A stretch of DNA of 39,486 nt from Rhodopirellula sp. (GTDB lineage: Bacteria > Planctomycetota > Planctomycetia > Pirellulales > Thermoguttaceae): assembly GCA_012728855.1 (NCBI GenBank), contig JAAYEH010000202.1:1-39486 (forward strand), read 5' to 3'. Below, in pieces: positions 29,978 through 38,536 of this stretch (its first letter is position 1; the number at the start of each line of letters is the position of its first letter). Below the pieces are notes generated by a model, which saw nothing but the letters and a program-made list of their open reading frames with translations, was not told the origin of the DNA and did no database searches. A program made the position numbers and the translations under genes.

Positions 29978-31129
29978 TCAGTGGCCTCCGACGACTTCGA
30001 ATCCCGCACGGGCGGCAAACTCGCGGAAGGGCTCCACCAGATCGCCGTAGAACGCGACTTGATGGCATCCCCAACTCCCCCACCAGTTTCGGAACGCACC
30101 TTCCTTTGGGTCCGACGGCAGCAAGTAGCAGCCGTCGGGATGATCGAGTTGGACAACCATCTTATTGCGGCAGATGCGATTGGCAAAATCGTCGAAGAGC
30201 GTGTCGCCATCCAGCACCGTGCCCGTGTAAAGCGAGACCTTCTTTCTGAAGACGTCCATCTTCACGACCGTAGCGGCTTCGTCGGCAGGCCAGAACACGG
30301 TCGTCGCCGTGGGAATATCGTCCGGCCCGAACCAAGGCTTATCGCTGTGGATGTGGTCGCGAATCAGGTAAGGGATCCGCCGGTTCGGCAGGGGCGTGAT
30401 GGGAGCGCCGCAGTGCCCGATCACGATCACGTTCTGCGGGCGATCGGCGATGGGAGGAAACGCCCAATCGTTGAGCACGTCGCCCACGAATCCCTGCCGG
30501 CCGTCGCTGAGCATACTGCCGATCGTCTGGGTGACGAGACAATCGATATGGCTCTGGCAGCAACAGGGGATATTTTCCTTGCTCAATTCCAGGATGGCCA
30601 GCGGCGTCCAGGCTTTTACCTTCTGCGGGCGGAGGGTAAGCGTGGCGCTGTCGTAGGTGATCGCGGCGGCGCCGTATTTCTTGAGCAGCTTCTTGAAAGC
30701 GAAATAGAGGCGGGCCGGCCTGACGACGTCGCTTCGTTTGACATTCTTCATCTCCGTTGCTTCGCGGATCCACAGGTCGGCCAGCCGCTCGGCATCCTCG
30801 TCGGCGACCTTTGCCATTTCTGCCAACAGCTCGTCCGAGCGGACCACGATCAGCTCGATCCCAAGCGACTCCTTGAGCCGCCGCCGGTAATTGCGATCGT
30901 ACTCGTTGATCGGCGAATTCCCCCAAACGCCAGCCATGCCTTCCTGGTCGATGCCGTTCATCTTGTCGTGGTCCTGAATGCTGATGATCCTCACACCTTT
31001 GAGCCGATCCAGCACGGCGCGAGCCTCGGCGGCGGAGGTCGATTCGGTTCCGGCAGCCCCAAAAGCGACGGCATGCCAAGAAACAACGACGCCGGCCATG
31101 ACAGCGAACACTGGCATTGACAAACCCAT
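29978..31129 (-). CDS. Fucose-isomerase-like (FucI/AraA fold) protein with signal peptide
   Basis: The 383-residue product has a predicted signal peptide (hydrophobic stretch ending near AFGAAG, about residue 26). Its later half recalls the FucI/AraA sugar-isomerase fold: a CxxxxD-type block CCCQSHIDCLVTQTIGSML (189-207), a VIVIGHCGAP segment and a C-terminal WGCHQVAFYGDL block (His356) like the conserved His near the end of FucI/AraA proteins. Those enzymes interconvert aldoses and ketoses in the cytoplasm with a metal; an exported form is unusual. The acidic ligands expected in the first block appear as Gln192 and His194, so activity is doubtful. The start at 31129 has a GGGGG-rich ribosome site; the frame is open to 31177. 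Fold assignment is moderately sure. Confidence 0.6.
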   Translation of the reverse strand: MGLSMPVFAVMAGVVVSWHAVAFGAAGTESTSAAEARAVLDRLKGVRIISIQDHDKMNGIDQEGMAGVWGNSPINEYDRNYRRRLKESLGIELIVVRSDELLAEMAKVADEDAERLADLWIREATEMKNVKRSDVVRPARLYFAFKKLLKKYGAAAITYDSATLTLRPQKVKAWTPLAILELSKENIPCCCQSHIDCLVTQTIGSMLSDGRQGFVGDVLNDWAFPPIADRPQNVIVIGHCGAPITPLPNRRIPYLIRDHIHSDKPWFGPDDIPTATTVFWPADEAATVVKMDVFRKKVSLYTGTVLDGDTLFDDFANRICRNKMVVQLDHPDGCYLLPSDPKEGAFRNWWGSWGCHQVAFYGDLVEPFREFAARAGFEVVGGH

Positions 31130-31218
31130 AGTTCCCCCTTCGCCGCCACCCGTGCGGCTGGAAAAGAAATCGTGCATCCTCTCGTGATACTAGCACAGAC
31201 GCGGAGGCTTTCGCCAGT

Positions 31219-32196
31219 TCATTCCCACAAATCGGTGCTGAGATACTTCAGCCCGGAATCGCAGATAACGCAGGCGACGGTCTGCCCCCGGCAGGGGCCT
31301 TCGAGTAGCGCGAGCGCCGAGGCGACGTTCGCGCCGGAGCTGAAGCCCGCGAAGATGCCCTCAACAGTCGCTAGTTCCCTCGCCGTTGCGATCGATACGT
31401 CGTCCGAGACCGTCATATATCCGTCGCAAATGGCCGGGTCGAAGTGCTTGAGATTCTCTCGCTTCCGGGAGTACCCGCCGCCTTGGATGCGGTGCCCCGG
31501 CCGGACCACGTCCGAGCCGGCCAGTGCCGCCGCGCCTTCGGGCTCGATCACGTAGCACCGGATCGACGGGCTCTTCTCCTTCAGGTACTGTGCCGTCCCG
31601 GTGAAGGTGCCGCCGGTTCCCGCAAAATCGCAAAAAGCGTTGATCGTCCCGCCAGACTGTTCCCAGAACTCAGGTCCAGTATGCTTGTAGTGGACGCTCA
31701 CGGCACCATCGAGGCTGAACTGGTCGGCCCGGAACGCGCCCCGTTCCCGGACGATCCGCTGTGCGGCCTCTTCGACCAAACGCAGATCCTCGCCGGACAC
31801 TTGGCCCGGCCTCGAGCCTGGTGCCTGGTCGATCAGCGCCAGTTCGGCACCCAGCGCCTTCATCATCCTTGCTCGCTCAACCGAGTTCCCCTTTGACATC
31901 ACCGCAACAAACGGGTGATTCTTCACCGCGCAGACGATCGCCAGGCCGATTCCCGTATTGCCGCTGGTCAGTTCAACGACGGCCTGGCCTGGCTTCAACT
32001 CCCCGGAGGCTTCGGCGTCCTCGACCATCTCGAGCGCGATGCGGTCCTTCTTCGCCGCGCCGGGCAACAGGAAGTCGCACTTCGCCAAAACGCGGCCTTC
32101 AAGCCTGCGCCTTTCGACCAGCCGTTTCAGGTCCACTAGCGGAGTCCAACTCATCGCGTCCAGGATGGAGGAACACAGTCCAGAGCCTCGGTTCAT
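31219..32196 (-). CDS. PLP-dependent cysteine synthase family protein
   Basis: The 325-residue protein is a fold-type II PLP enzyme of the cysteine synthase/cystathionine beta-synthase group, which forms cysteine-type products by beta-replacement on a serine derivative. It has the start ILDAMSWTPLVDLKRL, the PLP lysine loop LLPGAAKKDR (Lys50 expected), the substrate loop TSGNTG (77-82), GTGGTFTG, and a C-terminal FSSGAN...CDSGLKYLST. The lysine loop departs from the usual NPGGSVKDR of CysK. The ATG at 32196 gives the usual family start; the frame runs up to 32256. Its ribosome site is weak. It stands alone, with no cysE beside it. O-acetylserine sulfhydrylase, CBS-like or O-phosphoserine enzyme remain options. 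Confidence 0.85.
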   Translation of the reverse strand: MNRGSGLCSSILDAMSWTPLVDLKRLVERRRLEGRVLAKCDFLLPGAAKKDRIALEMVEDAEASGELKPGQAVVELTSGNTGIGLAIVCAVKNHPFVAVMSKGNSVERARMMKALGAELALIDQAPGSRPGQVSGEDLRLVEEAAQRIVRERGAFRADQFSLDGAVSVHYKHTGPEFWEQSGGTINAFCDFAGTGGTFTGTAQYLKEKSPSIRCYVIEPEGAAALAGSDVVRPGHRIQGGGYSRKRENLKHFDPAICDGYMTVSDDVSIATARELATVEGIFAGFSSGANVASALALLEGPCRGQTVACVICDSGLKYLSTDLWE

Positions 32197-32328
32197 GGGA
32201 GGGGCCTTTATTGATCTGTCGGGACAGATTCCAAGATCATAGGGTATTGTCCCCAACGCTTGCGAAGGATAGTGTAGAATAGACTCTGCTCATTTGGAAG
32301 TGACATCCAACCCACGGAGAAAGCCCTC

Positions 32329-33123
32329 ATGACGTTGCTTCGCACGAAGATCGCTCTAGTGCTCATTGCCGTGCCCACCTGCTGTCCCGCCGTCTTTGCC
32401 GCCGACCCCGCCAACGCTTCCGGTTGGCAATCGCTGTTCAACGGAAAGGATCTCTCCGGCTGGGACGGGAATCCGGAACTCTGGTCGGTCAAGGACGGGC
32501 TGATCGTCGGCCAGACCACCGGTCCGGAACAACTCGCCTACAACCAGTTTCTCATTTGGCGCGGCGGCACGCTCAAGGATTTCGAACTCCGCGCTACCAT
32601 TCGCGAGACGGGAAACAATAGCGGCATCCAATACCGCAGCGCCGAGCTGAATGACGTAGGCCGCTGGTCGGTGGGCGGCTATCAATGTGACATCCATCCC
32701 GCACCCGCCAACAACGCGATGCTCTATCACGAGCGCGGCCGGGGAATCGTTGCCCAAAACGGAGAGAGCGTGATCGTCGACGATAAGGGGCAGAAGTTCC
32801 TGGTGCGGCAGTGCGAACCGATGGCGGTCGACATCGCGCAGTGGCACGAATACACGATCATCGCCCAGGGCAACAAGCTGGTCCACAAGCTCGACGGCAA
32901 GGTGGTGATGGAGCTTACGGACCACGACTCGGCCGCGCGATCCCTGGAAGGCGTGTTGGCGATTCAAATCCATCGCGGCCCCGCCATGCGCGTGGAAATC
33001 AAGAACGTGGAGCTGAAGAAGTTGCCGGCGTCGCCTGTGGTGACGTTGTCCGATGAGCCCCTCCCGGCCGACGCCAAGCTGTTCGGCGGTCCAAAGCCCA
33101 AGGCCGCGTTGAAGAAGAAATAG
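32329..33123 (+). CDS. Exported DUF1080 (3-keto-disaccharide hydrolase-like) protein
   Basis: The 264-residue protein has a signal peptide (to about residue 24, ending VFAAD) and a single DUF1080 domain, a concanavalin-like beta-sandwich. Typical opening GWQSLFNGKDLSGWDG, central SGIQYRSAE and GGYQCDIHPAPANNAMLYHE, and final GVLAIQIHRGPAMRVEIKNVELK are present. The family is very abundant in Planctomycetota; some members hydrolyse 3-keto-glycosides, but most are untested. A short lysine-rich tail follows. GGAG stands ten bases before the ATG. The gene is divergent from the cysteine-synthase-like gene. Extracellular sugar binding or hydrolysis is the most likely role. Confidence 0.88.
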   Translation: MTLLRTKIALVLIAVPTCCPAVFAADPANASGWQSLFNGKDLSGWDGNPELWSVKDGLIVGQTTGPEQLAYNQFLIWRGGTLKDFELRATIRETGNNSGIQYRSAELNDVGRWSVGGYQCDIHPAPANNAMLYHERGRGIVAQNGESVIVDDKGQKFLVRQCEPMAVDIAQWHEYTIIAQGNKLVHKLDGKVVMELTDHDSAARSLEGVLAIQIHRGPAMRVEIKNVELKKLPASPVVTLSDEPLPADAKLFGGPKPKAALKKK

Positions 33124-33196
33124 GCGCTCGCGGTGCTACGCGGGCCCCGGGAAGGAAGGGGACAGCTCCATGTTTTCGGGCATAAGATTAGTACTG

Positions 33197-33305
33197 GTTT
33201 CCGTATGTTTCCGTATGTTGACGGATATGCCTAAACCTTGATTTCTCAAAGGGTTTTCCTTAGATTGGTGTTGACGGAGTTATCCGCAGTTTCCTACTGC
33301 GGATA
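33197..33305. repeat. Tandem decamers and stem-loop upstream of integrase relic
   Basis: GTTTCCGTAT occurs twice head to tail (33197-33206, 33207-33216) and is followed by the related GTTGACGGAT. About 55 bases on, TATCCGCAGT (33281-33290) pairs exactly with ACTGCGGATA (33296-33305) across a five-base loop. Short tandem sites and a palindrome beside an integrase start are what an arm-type binding region or attachment site would look like. No second copy of an att core is seen in the window. Confidence 0.4.
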
Positions 33306-33345
33306 GCACGAATCTGGGACGCCAGGGGATCTGAGAGGGAATCCG

Positions 33346-33843
33346 ATGGGAAGGCAACAGGACGAGGGAGCCCTCTGGCGTTTTCCAGGGCTCGCTCGGC
33401 GGCACTGCCGATGCCAGCCAAGGGGAGAGGTCTATTACCATGACGAGAAGCAACAGGGGCTAACCTGCTGCGGTACGGAGGCAGGGAGTAAGACCTGCTA
33501 TCGGTATCGTTGGGTCCAAGGCAGGCCCGAAAGAGTCCGCATTGCCAAGGTCGGAGAACTCTCCGTCGAACAAGCACGCGATGAAGCGAAGCGGATGATA
33601 GGCGAAATCGCCACTGGATAGTATCCCCAGGTAGAACGGATCGGCAAACGCGCCCAGTCCTTGGTCGCGCTTACCGCTGGAAGAGACTCCCCAGCGGTAG
33701 AACGCCTTGCTGGTTTGCGGGATCTTGCCTGTGGAGAAATGCAGGTGTCGATGAAATACCTGGACGTGCTAAGGGCCCTGCCACCCCTTGACGCAAATCC
33801 GGACGAGTCGACCGCGGAGAACGACCGGATACCTTTCCTTTGA
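33346..33843 (+). pseudogene. Phage-type integrase N-terminal relic with in-frame TAG
   Basis: The first 91 codons encode YYHDEKQQGL, then TCYRYRWVQGRPERVRIAKVG and ELSVEQARDEAKRMIGEIATG. This closely follows the arm-type DNA-binding (DUF4102-like) N-terminus of phage integrases (ParE-like 'YRYRxxGRxxRxxLGxxxxLSxxxAR'). A TAG at 33619-33621 ends it just where 'GxNP' normally continues; the same frame then runs to 33843 with no recognisable catalytic domain. The core Arg, His-x-x-Arg and Tyr are missing. It lies between the DUF1080 gene and the convergent ThuA gene, with att-like repeats upstream, and marks an old integration. Confidence 0.55.
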
Positions 33844-33938
33844 ACCAGCCGACGCGATCGGTTTACCGGTGGTGGCGAGGGCAGCTTCATCCTGCGGGTG
33901 CTGTCCGCAGGGTAAGCGGGTCGATGCCGGGAAATTCG

Positions 33939-34826
33939 CTACTTGCTTTCCGCTTCCTCGACATGAAACGTATTGATCTTGGTGTCGGAAGCGGGAATGG
34001 GCCGATCCGCCGCCCAGAAAACCCCATTGATAAGGATCCGCATAATGGGTTCGACGGCGAAATCGCCCACGTGGCCGAATGAAGTGCAGAAGACGCGTCC
34101 GCCCCACTGGTTCTGCCAGACCCAGGCCACAATGTCGGTTTCCGTCTCTTGCATGTAGTACGTGCCGAAATGGTTCTCGATAAGCCGAGCTGCCTTGCCC
34201 TCACCGGTGCCGAGCACGAGCGGTACGCACCGCGGTTGGAGGCTCGTCAGGTACAGCATACCCGTCGAACTGAATGGTTCGTCAGCAACTCCGGTAAGTA
34301 CGGGGTGATCCTTATGGCTGTCGACTCGTCGGCACTCGGTCTGGCTTTGCAGGTGCGCCACGTAGCGCGTCCCCAGCACGTCGCGGCCGAAGTCGTTGTT
34401 CCAGCGGTAATTCGGGTGATCTTCCGGATAGAGAAATGCGTGCGTACTGGTACGAAAACCTACCACGGGCTTGCCCGACTTGATGTAGTCCATGACCTGC
34501 TGAAACTGATCGTCCGGAAGTGCCAGGAACCGCACGAAGAATAGCGCCACGTCAGCGTCGGCCAGGGCCTCGAGGCCGGGCAACCCGACCCGGTTCTCGT
34601 TTTTCTCCGGGTCGCCTTTCGGCAAGATGAGCGTGGTGCGAAATCCAAGCCGCTCCAACTCTTCGGCGAAAGGCGGCATGGAATTCTCGGGAGAGTAGTG
34701 CCGCGTGCCAACGACGAAGACAGCGTGCGGTTTATCGTCTGAGTGCGCCGTTGCCGTGGGCATCGAGACGAGTGCATGCAGGATCGCGGCGACAATCGCC
34801 GCCCGGCTTCGGTGAATCCATCGCAT
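33939..34826 (-). CDS. Exported ThuA-domain protein
   Basis: The 295-residue protein has a signal peptide (to about residue 27, ending TATAH) and a ThuA domain, a class-I-glutamine-amidotransferase-like fold, with AVFVVGTRHYSPENSMPPFAEELE, ADADVALFFVRFLALPD, GKPVVGFRTSTHAF and a closing GRVFCTSFGHVGDF. Other ThuA proteins are linked to trehalose or disaccharide use, and the family is abundant in planctomycetes, often near DUF1080 or dehydrogenase genes. The biochemical role is not known. GGGAG stands seven bases before the ATG. The gene starts 18 bases after the phage-tail-like gene, so the two form a minus-strand operon. A C-terminal stretch to about 295 is charged. Confidence 0.88.
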   Translation of the reverse strand: MRWIHRSRAAIVAAILHALVSMPTATAHSDDKPHAVFVVGTRHYSPENSMPPFAEELERLGFRTTLILPKGDPEKNENRVGLPGLEALADADVALFFVRFLALPDDQFQQVMDYIKSGKPVVGFRTSTHAFLYPEDHPNYRWNNDFGRDVLGTRYVAHLQSQTECRRVDSHKDHPVLTGVADEPFSSTGMLYLTSLQPRCVPLVLGTGEGKAARLIENHFGTYYMQETETDIVAWVWQNQWGGRVFCTSFGHVGDFAVEPIMRILINGVFWAADRPIPASDTKINTFHVEEAESK

Positions 34827-34844
34827 CGAATTGCTCCCAAAAGG

Positions 34845-36668
34845 TTAATGGTTGTTTGAGCGGTCTGCGCGGCGTGGCATATCGCCAAAGAGATACTGGG
34901 TGGACTCCCACGAATCGCTTCGAAGCCTCCTCGTGTGCCTCTCGGCCTGCTTGTCCTGTTCCTTGGTGAGAAGGGCAAGCTTCGCTGAGTCAACCAGCGA
35001 ATCGCCGGTTTGCTCTTGCCCGCCGCAGCCGAGACTCCCGAGAGGCTTGTAGATCAATCTGGATCCATACAAGTACCACTTCAACGAATCGGTAGCCCAG
35101 CCGCGCAACGTAAACAGGCCGCACCGCCAGTAGTGGTCGAAGCCGCCGCCATGCACGTAGCACGTCGCCTTGGTATTGAGGTAGTAGTAGTCGCCAAAAT
35201 TGCCGTTTCGCAAGCGAAGGCTTGCCCCCGGAAGCGACGACCGGCCCTGAAAGGTGTAGTCTTGCGGCAGCGCCAACCAGGGGTGATGCGAATCGTAGCC
35301 CAGGTTTCGCAGATAGTGGATTTCCTTGTCGCCGCCGACATCGCCGTTGTCGTCCTGGAGGAGTTGTACCATCCCGGTGGGCAGGTACTTGCCGGTCACG
35401 ACGCCGCTCTGGTAGTCGTCCATGTTGCAGCAGATATAGGCGCGGCCGTTGGAGAGATTGACACCGTCGATGAAGCACCACACGTTTCCCCAGAGGTTTT
35501 CCATATGCCGGTACTTGACAGCACAGCGATAGGAACTCAGCGGCGGGACTCCCTGGAATTCACCGTGTCCGGAGTGGGCGGCGAGCCGGTCGGCCCAGCC
35601 GGTCTTTTGGGCTGCCCCGCCGAGACACATGTCGGCGGTGGTGTCGATCGGAACGCCGTCGAAGCACATCGATACAAGCCCGGCCTTCGGCGAGTCGAGT
35701 TCGACCCGCGTGAGCGACCTGCCGGTGTGATACACCTTGGCGGGCAGATCGTAGCTGGTGATCGTGATCGCGCAGCCAATGAAAAGATTGGACATCGCAT
35801 CGGCCGCAGTCCTGGCCGAGCCGCGGAGCGTGACCAGCCGGTTCGTTTGCGTTTCGGGCAAAACACACCGGTAGGTCCGGGCGGGCTGAAGGATCTTGCC
35901 CCAGCCGTTGCCCAACGCCCGCTGGGAGTTCCTGTCGGCGTGTTCGATCAGAAAGAGGTTCTGGATCAACAGCAAAGTGCGGAGGTCAAGGATGCCGTAT
36001 CCGGGACCGTTGGCCCGCGCGTATTTCCTGTAATCGACCCGCGTCTTGTCGGCCGTCGGGTAGACGCCCGATCGCGACTGCATTCGGCCGTCGTCGCCAA
36101 CGAAAGCCTCGTACGCGCCGATGTAGATCTTGTCGATCTGGCGGCCGTTTTCCACAAAGGCGGGATCCACGATGAAATCGGAACGCGGCGTGGCCGAGAT
36201 CAGGCGGTATTCGTAGCCTCCGCTCATATAGCGACGGCTGTAGTGTTTGGGTATCTCCACCATGACGTGGCCGCCCGTACCGTCCAGAGCGAATTCCGGA
36301 TCGGATCGATCGACGACGCGGCTAGTACCGTCGGTCTGCCGTTTGACGTTGCACAGCTTGATGTCGGACCAGGGAAAGATGGCGTCGAAATCGGTGGGAG
36401 AGAGGCCGACGGCATCTTCGATTCTCTCACAGGGCAAGTCGTAATCGAGCTGTTCGTTCTCGATCCATTTCCAGCGAACGCCGTACTGCCCGCCGCCGGC
36501 GCACTGGCTCGCGCGGGCGGGGCCGACGTTTGAGGCCACCGAGCTGGTCAGCAAGCCGATCAGGATCGCCGGAAAGAGCGTCATGGCGGTGCGCGGACCG
36601 GCGGCGATCGCACGATCGCGAGGCCCGCAGGGCCTGGACTCGAATCGGCGATATGCGAGGCAAGACAT
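34845..36668 (-). CDS. Exported protein resembling phage tail receptor-binding modules
   Basis: The 607-residue product has an arginine-rich N-terminus, then a hydrophobic export segment (about 30-48). The next part (about 60-260) matches the module found in phage tail proteins: DIKLCNV, VMVEIPKHY, LISATPRSDFIVDPAF, IYIGAYEA, SRSGVYPTADKTR and LFLIEHADRNSQRALGNG. Later blocks ENLWGNVWCFIDGVN (about 390) and GGGFDHYWRCGLFTLRGW (about 525) plus LYGSRLIYKP recall the C-type-lectin/FGE-like end of the same phage proteins. No other phage gene surrounds it. The ATG at 36668 has GGGAGA about five bases upstream; a later ATG at 36584 would give a compact signal peptide but has no ribosome site. Role: probably extracellular ligand binding. 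Operon with ThuA. Confidence 0.6.
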   Translation of the reverse strand: MSCLAYRRFESRPCGPRDRAIAAGPRTAMTLFPAILIGLLTSSVASNVGPARASQCAGGGQYGVRWKWIENEQLDYDLPCERIEDAVGLSPTDFDAIFPWSDIKLCNVKRQTDGTSRVVDRSDPEFALDGTGGHVMVEIPKHYSRRYMSGGYEYRLISATPRSDFIVDPAFVENGRQIDKIYIGAYEAFVGDDGRMQSRSGVYPTADKTRVDYRKYARANGPGYGILDLRTLLLIQNLFLIEHADRNSQRALGNGWGKILQPARTYRCVLPETQTNRLVTLRGSARTAADAMSNLFIGCAITITSYDLPAKVYHTGRSLTRVELDSPKAGLVSMCFDGVPIDTTADMCLGGAAQKTGWADRLAAHSGHGEFQGVPPLSSYRCAVKYRHMENLWGNVWCFIDGVNLSNGRAYICCNMDDYQSGVVTGKYLPTGMVQLLQDDNGDVGGDKEIHYLRNLGYDSHHPWLALPQDYTFQGRSSLPGASLRLRNGNFGDYYYLNTKATCYVHGGGFDHYWRCGLFTLRGWATDSLKWYLYGSRLIYKPLGSLGCGGQEQTGDSLVDSAKLALLTKEQDKQAERHTRRLRSDSWESTQYLFGDMPRRADRSNNH

Positions 36669-36988
36669 CACGTTCTCCCGAATCGTCTCCCAACGTGCCT
36701 TCGTTCGTCAGACAAGCAACTTTGCCCGTTACGATGCTTATTGCCGGCTCGTTGCGGGTCGCTTGGATGCAGGTCCGCCCTGCCCTTTCGTCCCAAGGGC
36801 CATTGCCATCGGATCCTTCTGTCCGTAGTGAAACCGTGCCCTCTTCCCAGATCCTCGTTATTCCGCAACGGACAGGGTATCATAACGGACACTAGCCCTG
36901 CTGTCGACCCATGGAGTGATACAAGTACCAGGCACCACCATGAACCTGGATTGCCCTCAGGTTCACCACCACCACCCGGAGAATCCCT
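36669..36988. other. Intergenic region between divergent tail-like gene and GH42-like pseudogene
   Basis: These 320 bases contain the GGGAGA ribosome site of the tail-like gene (minus), a possible -10 hexamer TATCAT (36878-36883, plus) without a matching -35, and a small inverted repeat TGAACCT (36941-36947) / AGGTTCA (36959-36965) just before the pseudogene's ribosome site. No coding frame is convincing. Confidence 0.4.
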
Positions 36989-38343
36989 GTGAACAAGGCA
37001 ATCGCACTTCTCGGCCCCCTGGCACTGGCTGTCGCCGCGTCGGGTATGAAAGCGGCCCCGCCCGAGCGTTTCATGGGTTACAACACCTACGCTCCGAATG
37101 CGGAAACGCTTCGCCATTTTGCCGAGGCCGGCGTGAATACCGTGGTCTGTTTTCCGGCCAACGTGTTGGCATCCACGGGCGAGCCCTACAACAACGTCTA
37201 TCCTCCCATCTGGAACGGCCCAGGCATTTATGATTTCGAGTGTTTGGACCGGTAGGTGACCGATAAGCTGGCGGTGAATCCCAAGGCGAAATTCATTTTC
37301 TTCATCGACTTGAACACGCCGACCTGGTGGTGTCGGATACGGGGGTGTTCCGACAGCTTCAATGAACTGGGCCGAGTCGCAGCCAGCACTGTGTGGCGGC
37401 GTTGGATGATCGAAGGATGAGCATGGATCATCGCACGCCGACAGCCCGGAGCGTGTCGGCCTTCGGCCGCGCGATCCCGGGCCACGGGAGCGGTTTCACC
37501 GACGAGGCCGCCTGTATTGCCGGATTGCGCCGGGAATTCTCGTTGCGTCTGATCAGCGGAGTATCGACGTATTGGTTCTATTTATTCGGACGCTGGTTCG
37601 AGGGAGACACCATTTTCGACTCGGTTACCCAGATGCGCAAGTTATGGGACCGATTGGCCCGGCCGCGCGAAGAATCGGTGGCCGAGGTGGCCGTGTTGGT
37701 GGACGCCGAGAGCATGTATTACCTGGACGGCAAGGCCGATTTCTATAATGATTTACTGCACAAGCAACGGTACGGCCTGTACCGCATGGGGACGCCTTTC
37801 GACCTGTTTTCCTTCGGCGATCTGGCCACGGTGGACCTCTCCCGCTACAAACTGGTCTTTTTCCCGAACCTGTTCGCGGTCGACGCCACACGGCGCGCGC
37901 TGTTGCGAGACAAGGTGTGCATCGGCGGCAAAACCGTGCTTTGGGGCTACTCACCGGGAATTATCGCTGATGGGAAATACGATCCCAGGCAGGTAGAAGC
38001 CTTGACCGGCATCCCGTGGGAGGCCAAGGAACTCACCTCGCGCGAAATGGACGGTTGGCGCTCCGTCCATTCACCGCAGCCGAACGTGCCAGCCGATGTT
38101 CTGCGCAAACTGGCCCGCGAGGCAGGCGCGCACATCTACTGCGAGGCCGAGGAACCCCTCTACGCAAATGACCGGCTGATCGCCCTGCACACGATCAAGG
38201 GCGGCCCCCGCGCGCTTGTGTTGCCGAAGCAGTGCCGCCGCGTCACCGAAGTGTTCAGCGGACGGGTGGTGGCCGAAAACACCGACCGTTACGAGGATAC
38301 GCTCACGCCGCCTTGCACCGTGCTGTACGAAGTAGAGCAGTGA
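36989..38343 (+). pseudogene. GH42-like beta-galactosidase pseudogene (stop, frameshift, central deletion)
   Basis: A GTG start with GGAG seven bases upstream opens a signal peptide and the first strands of a GH-A barrel (RFMGYNTYAPNAETLRHFAEAG, VYPPIWNGPGIYDFE). A TAG at 37253-37255 interrupts it; the same frame then continues FIFFIDLNTPTWW and RVAASTVWRR to about 37425. The match resumes in another frame (about 37490-38343) with FSLRLISGVSTYWFYLFGRWFE, VAEVAVLVDAESMYYLDG and a C-terminal beta-galactosidase-trimerisation-like domain. The middle of the barrel, which would hold the acid/base and nucleophile glutamates, is missing. Upstream of 37490 the resumed frame (from 37393) reads as unrelated sequence. 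The gene cannot make a working enzyme; the C-terminal piece might still be translated. Confidence 0.7.
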
Positions 38344-38536
38344 ATCGCGGCCCATGCGTGCGGCGATTCAATAGCCCAAGGAGGCGACGAACTACAGCGT
38401 TAGCCGGCACGAGCAAAGCCAGCCAAAGAAACGGCGGCGTAGGAAGTCGACCGGCAGGAAGCCGAAGGAACTGAAGCACGATCGCGCCGCGCAGACGTTC
38501 GATCTGTATTGGTGCGGTGCCGATCGAAAGACATGC

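Noticed and set aside
35010..36533. 507-codon open frame on the plus strand
   Set aside because: Antisense of the phage-tail-like gene; no recognisable motifs, while the minus frame matches several known blocks.
38391..38410. GCGTTAGCC resembling an integron attC core
   Set aside because: No paired core site or attC-type fold is visible; one heptamer is not enough.
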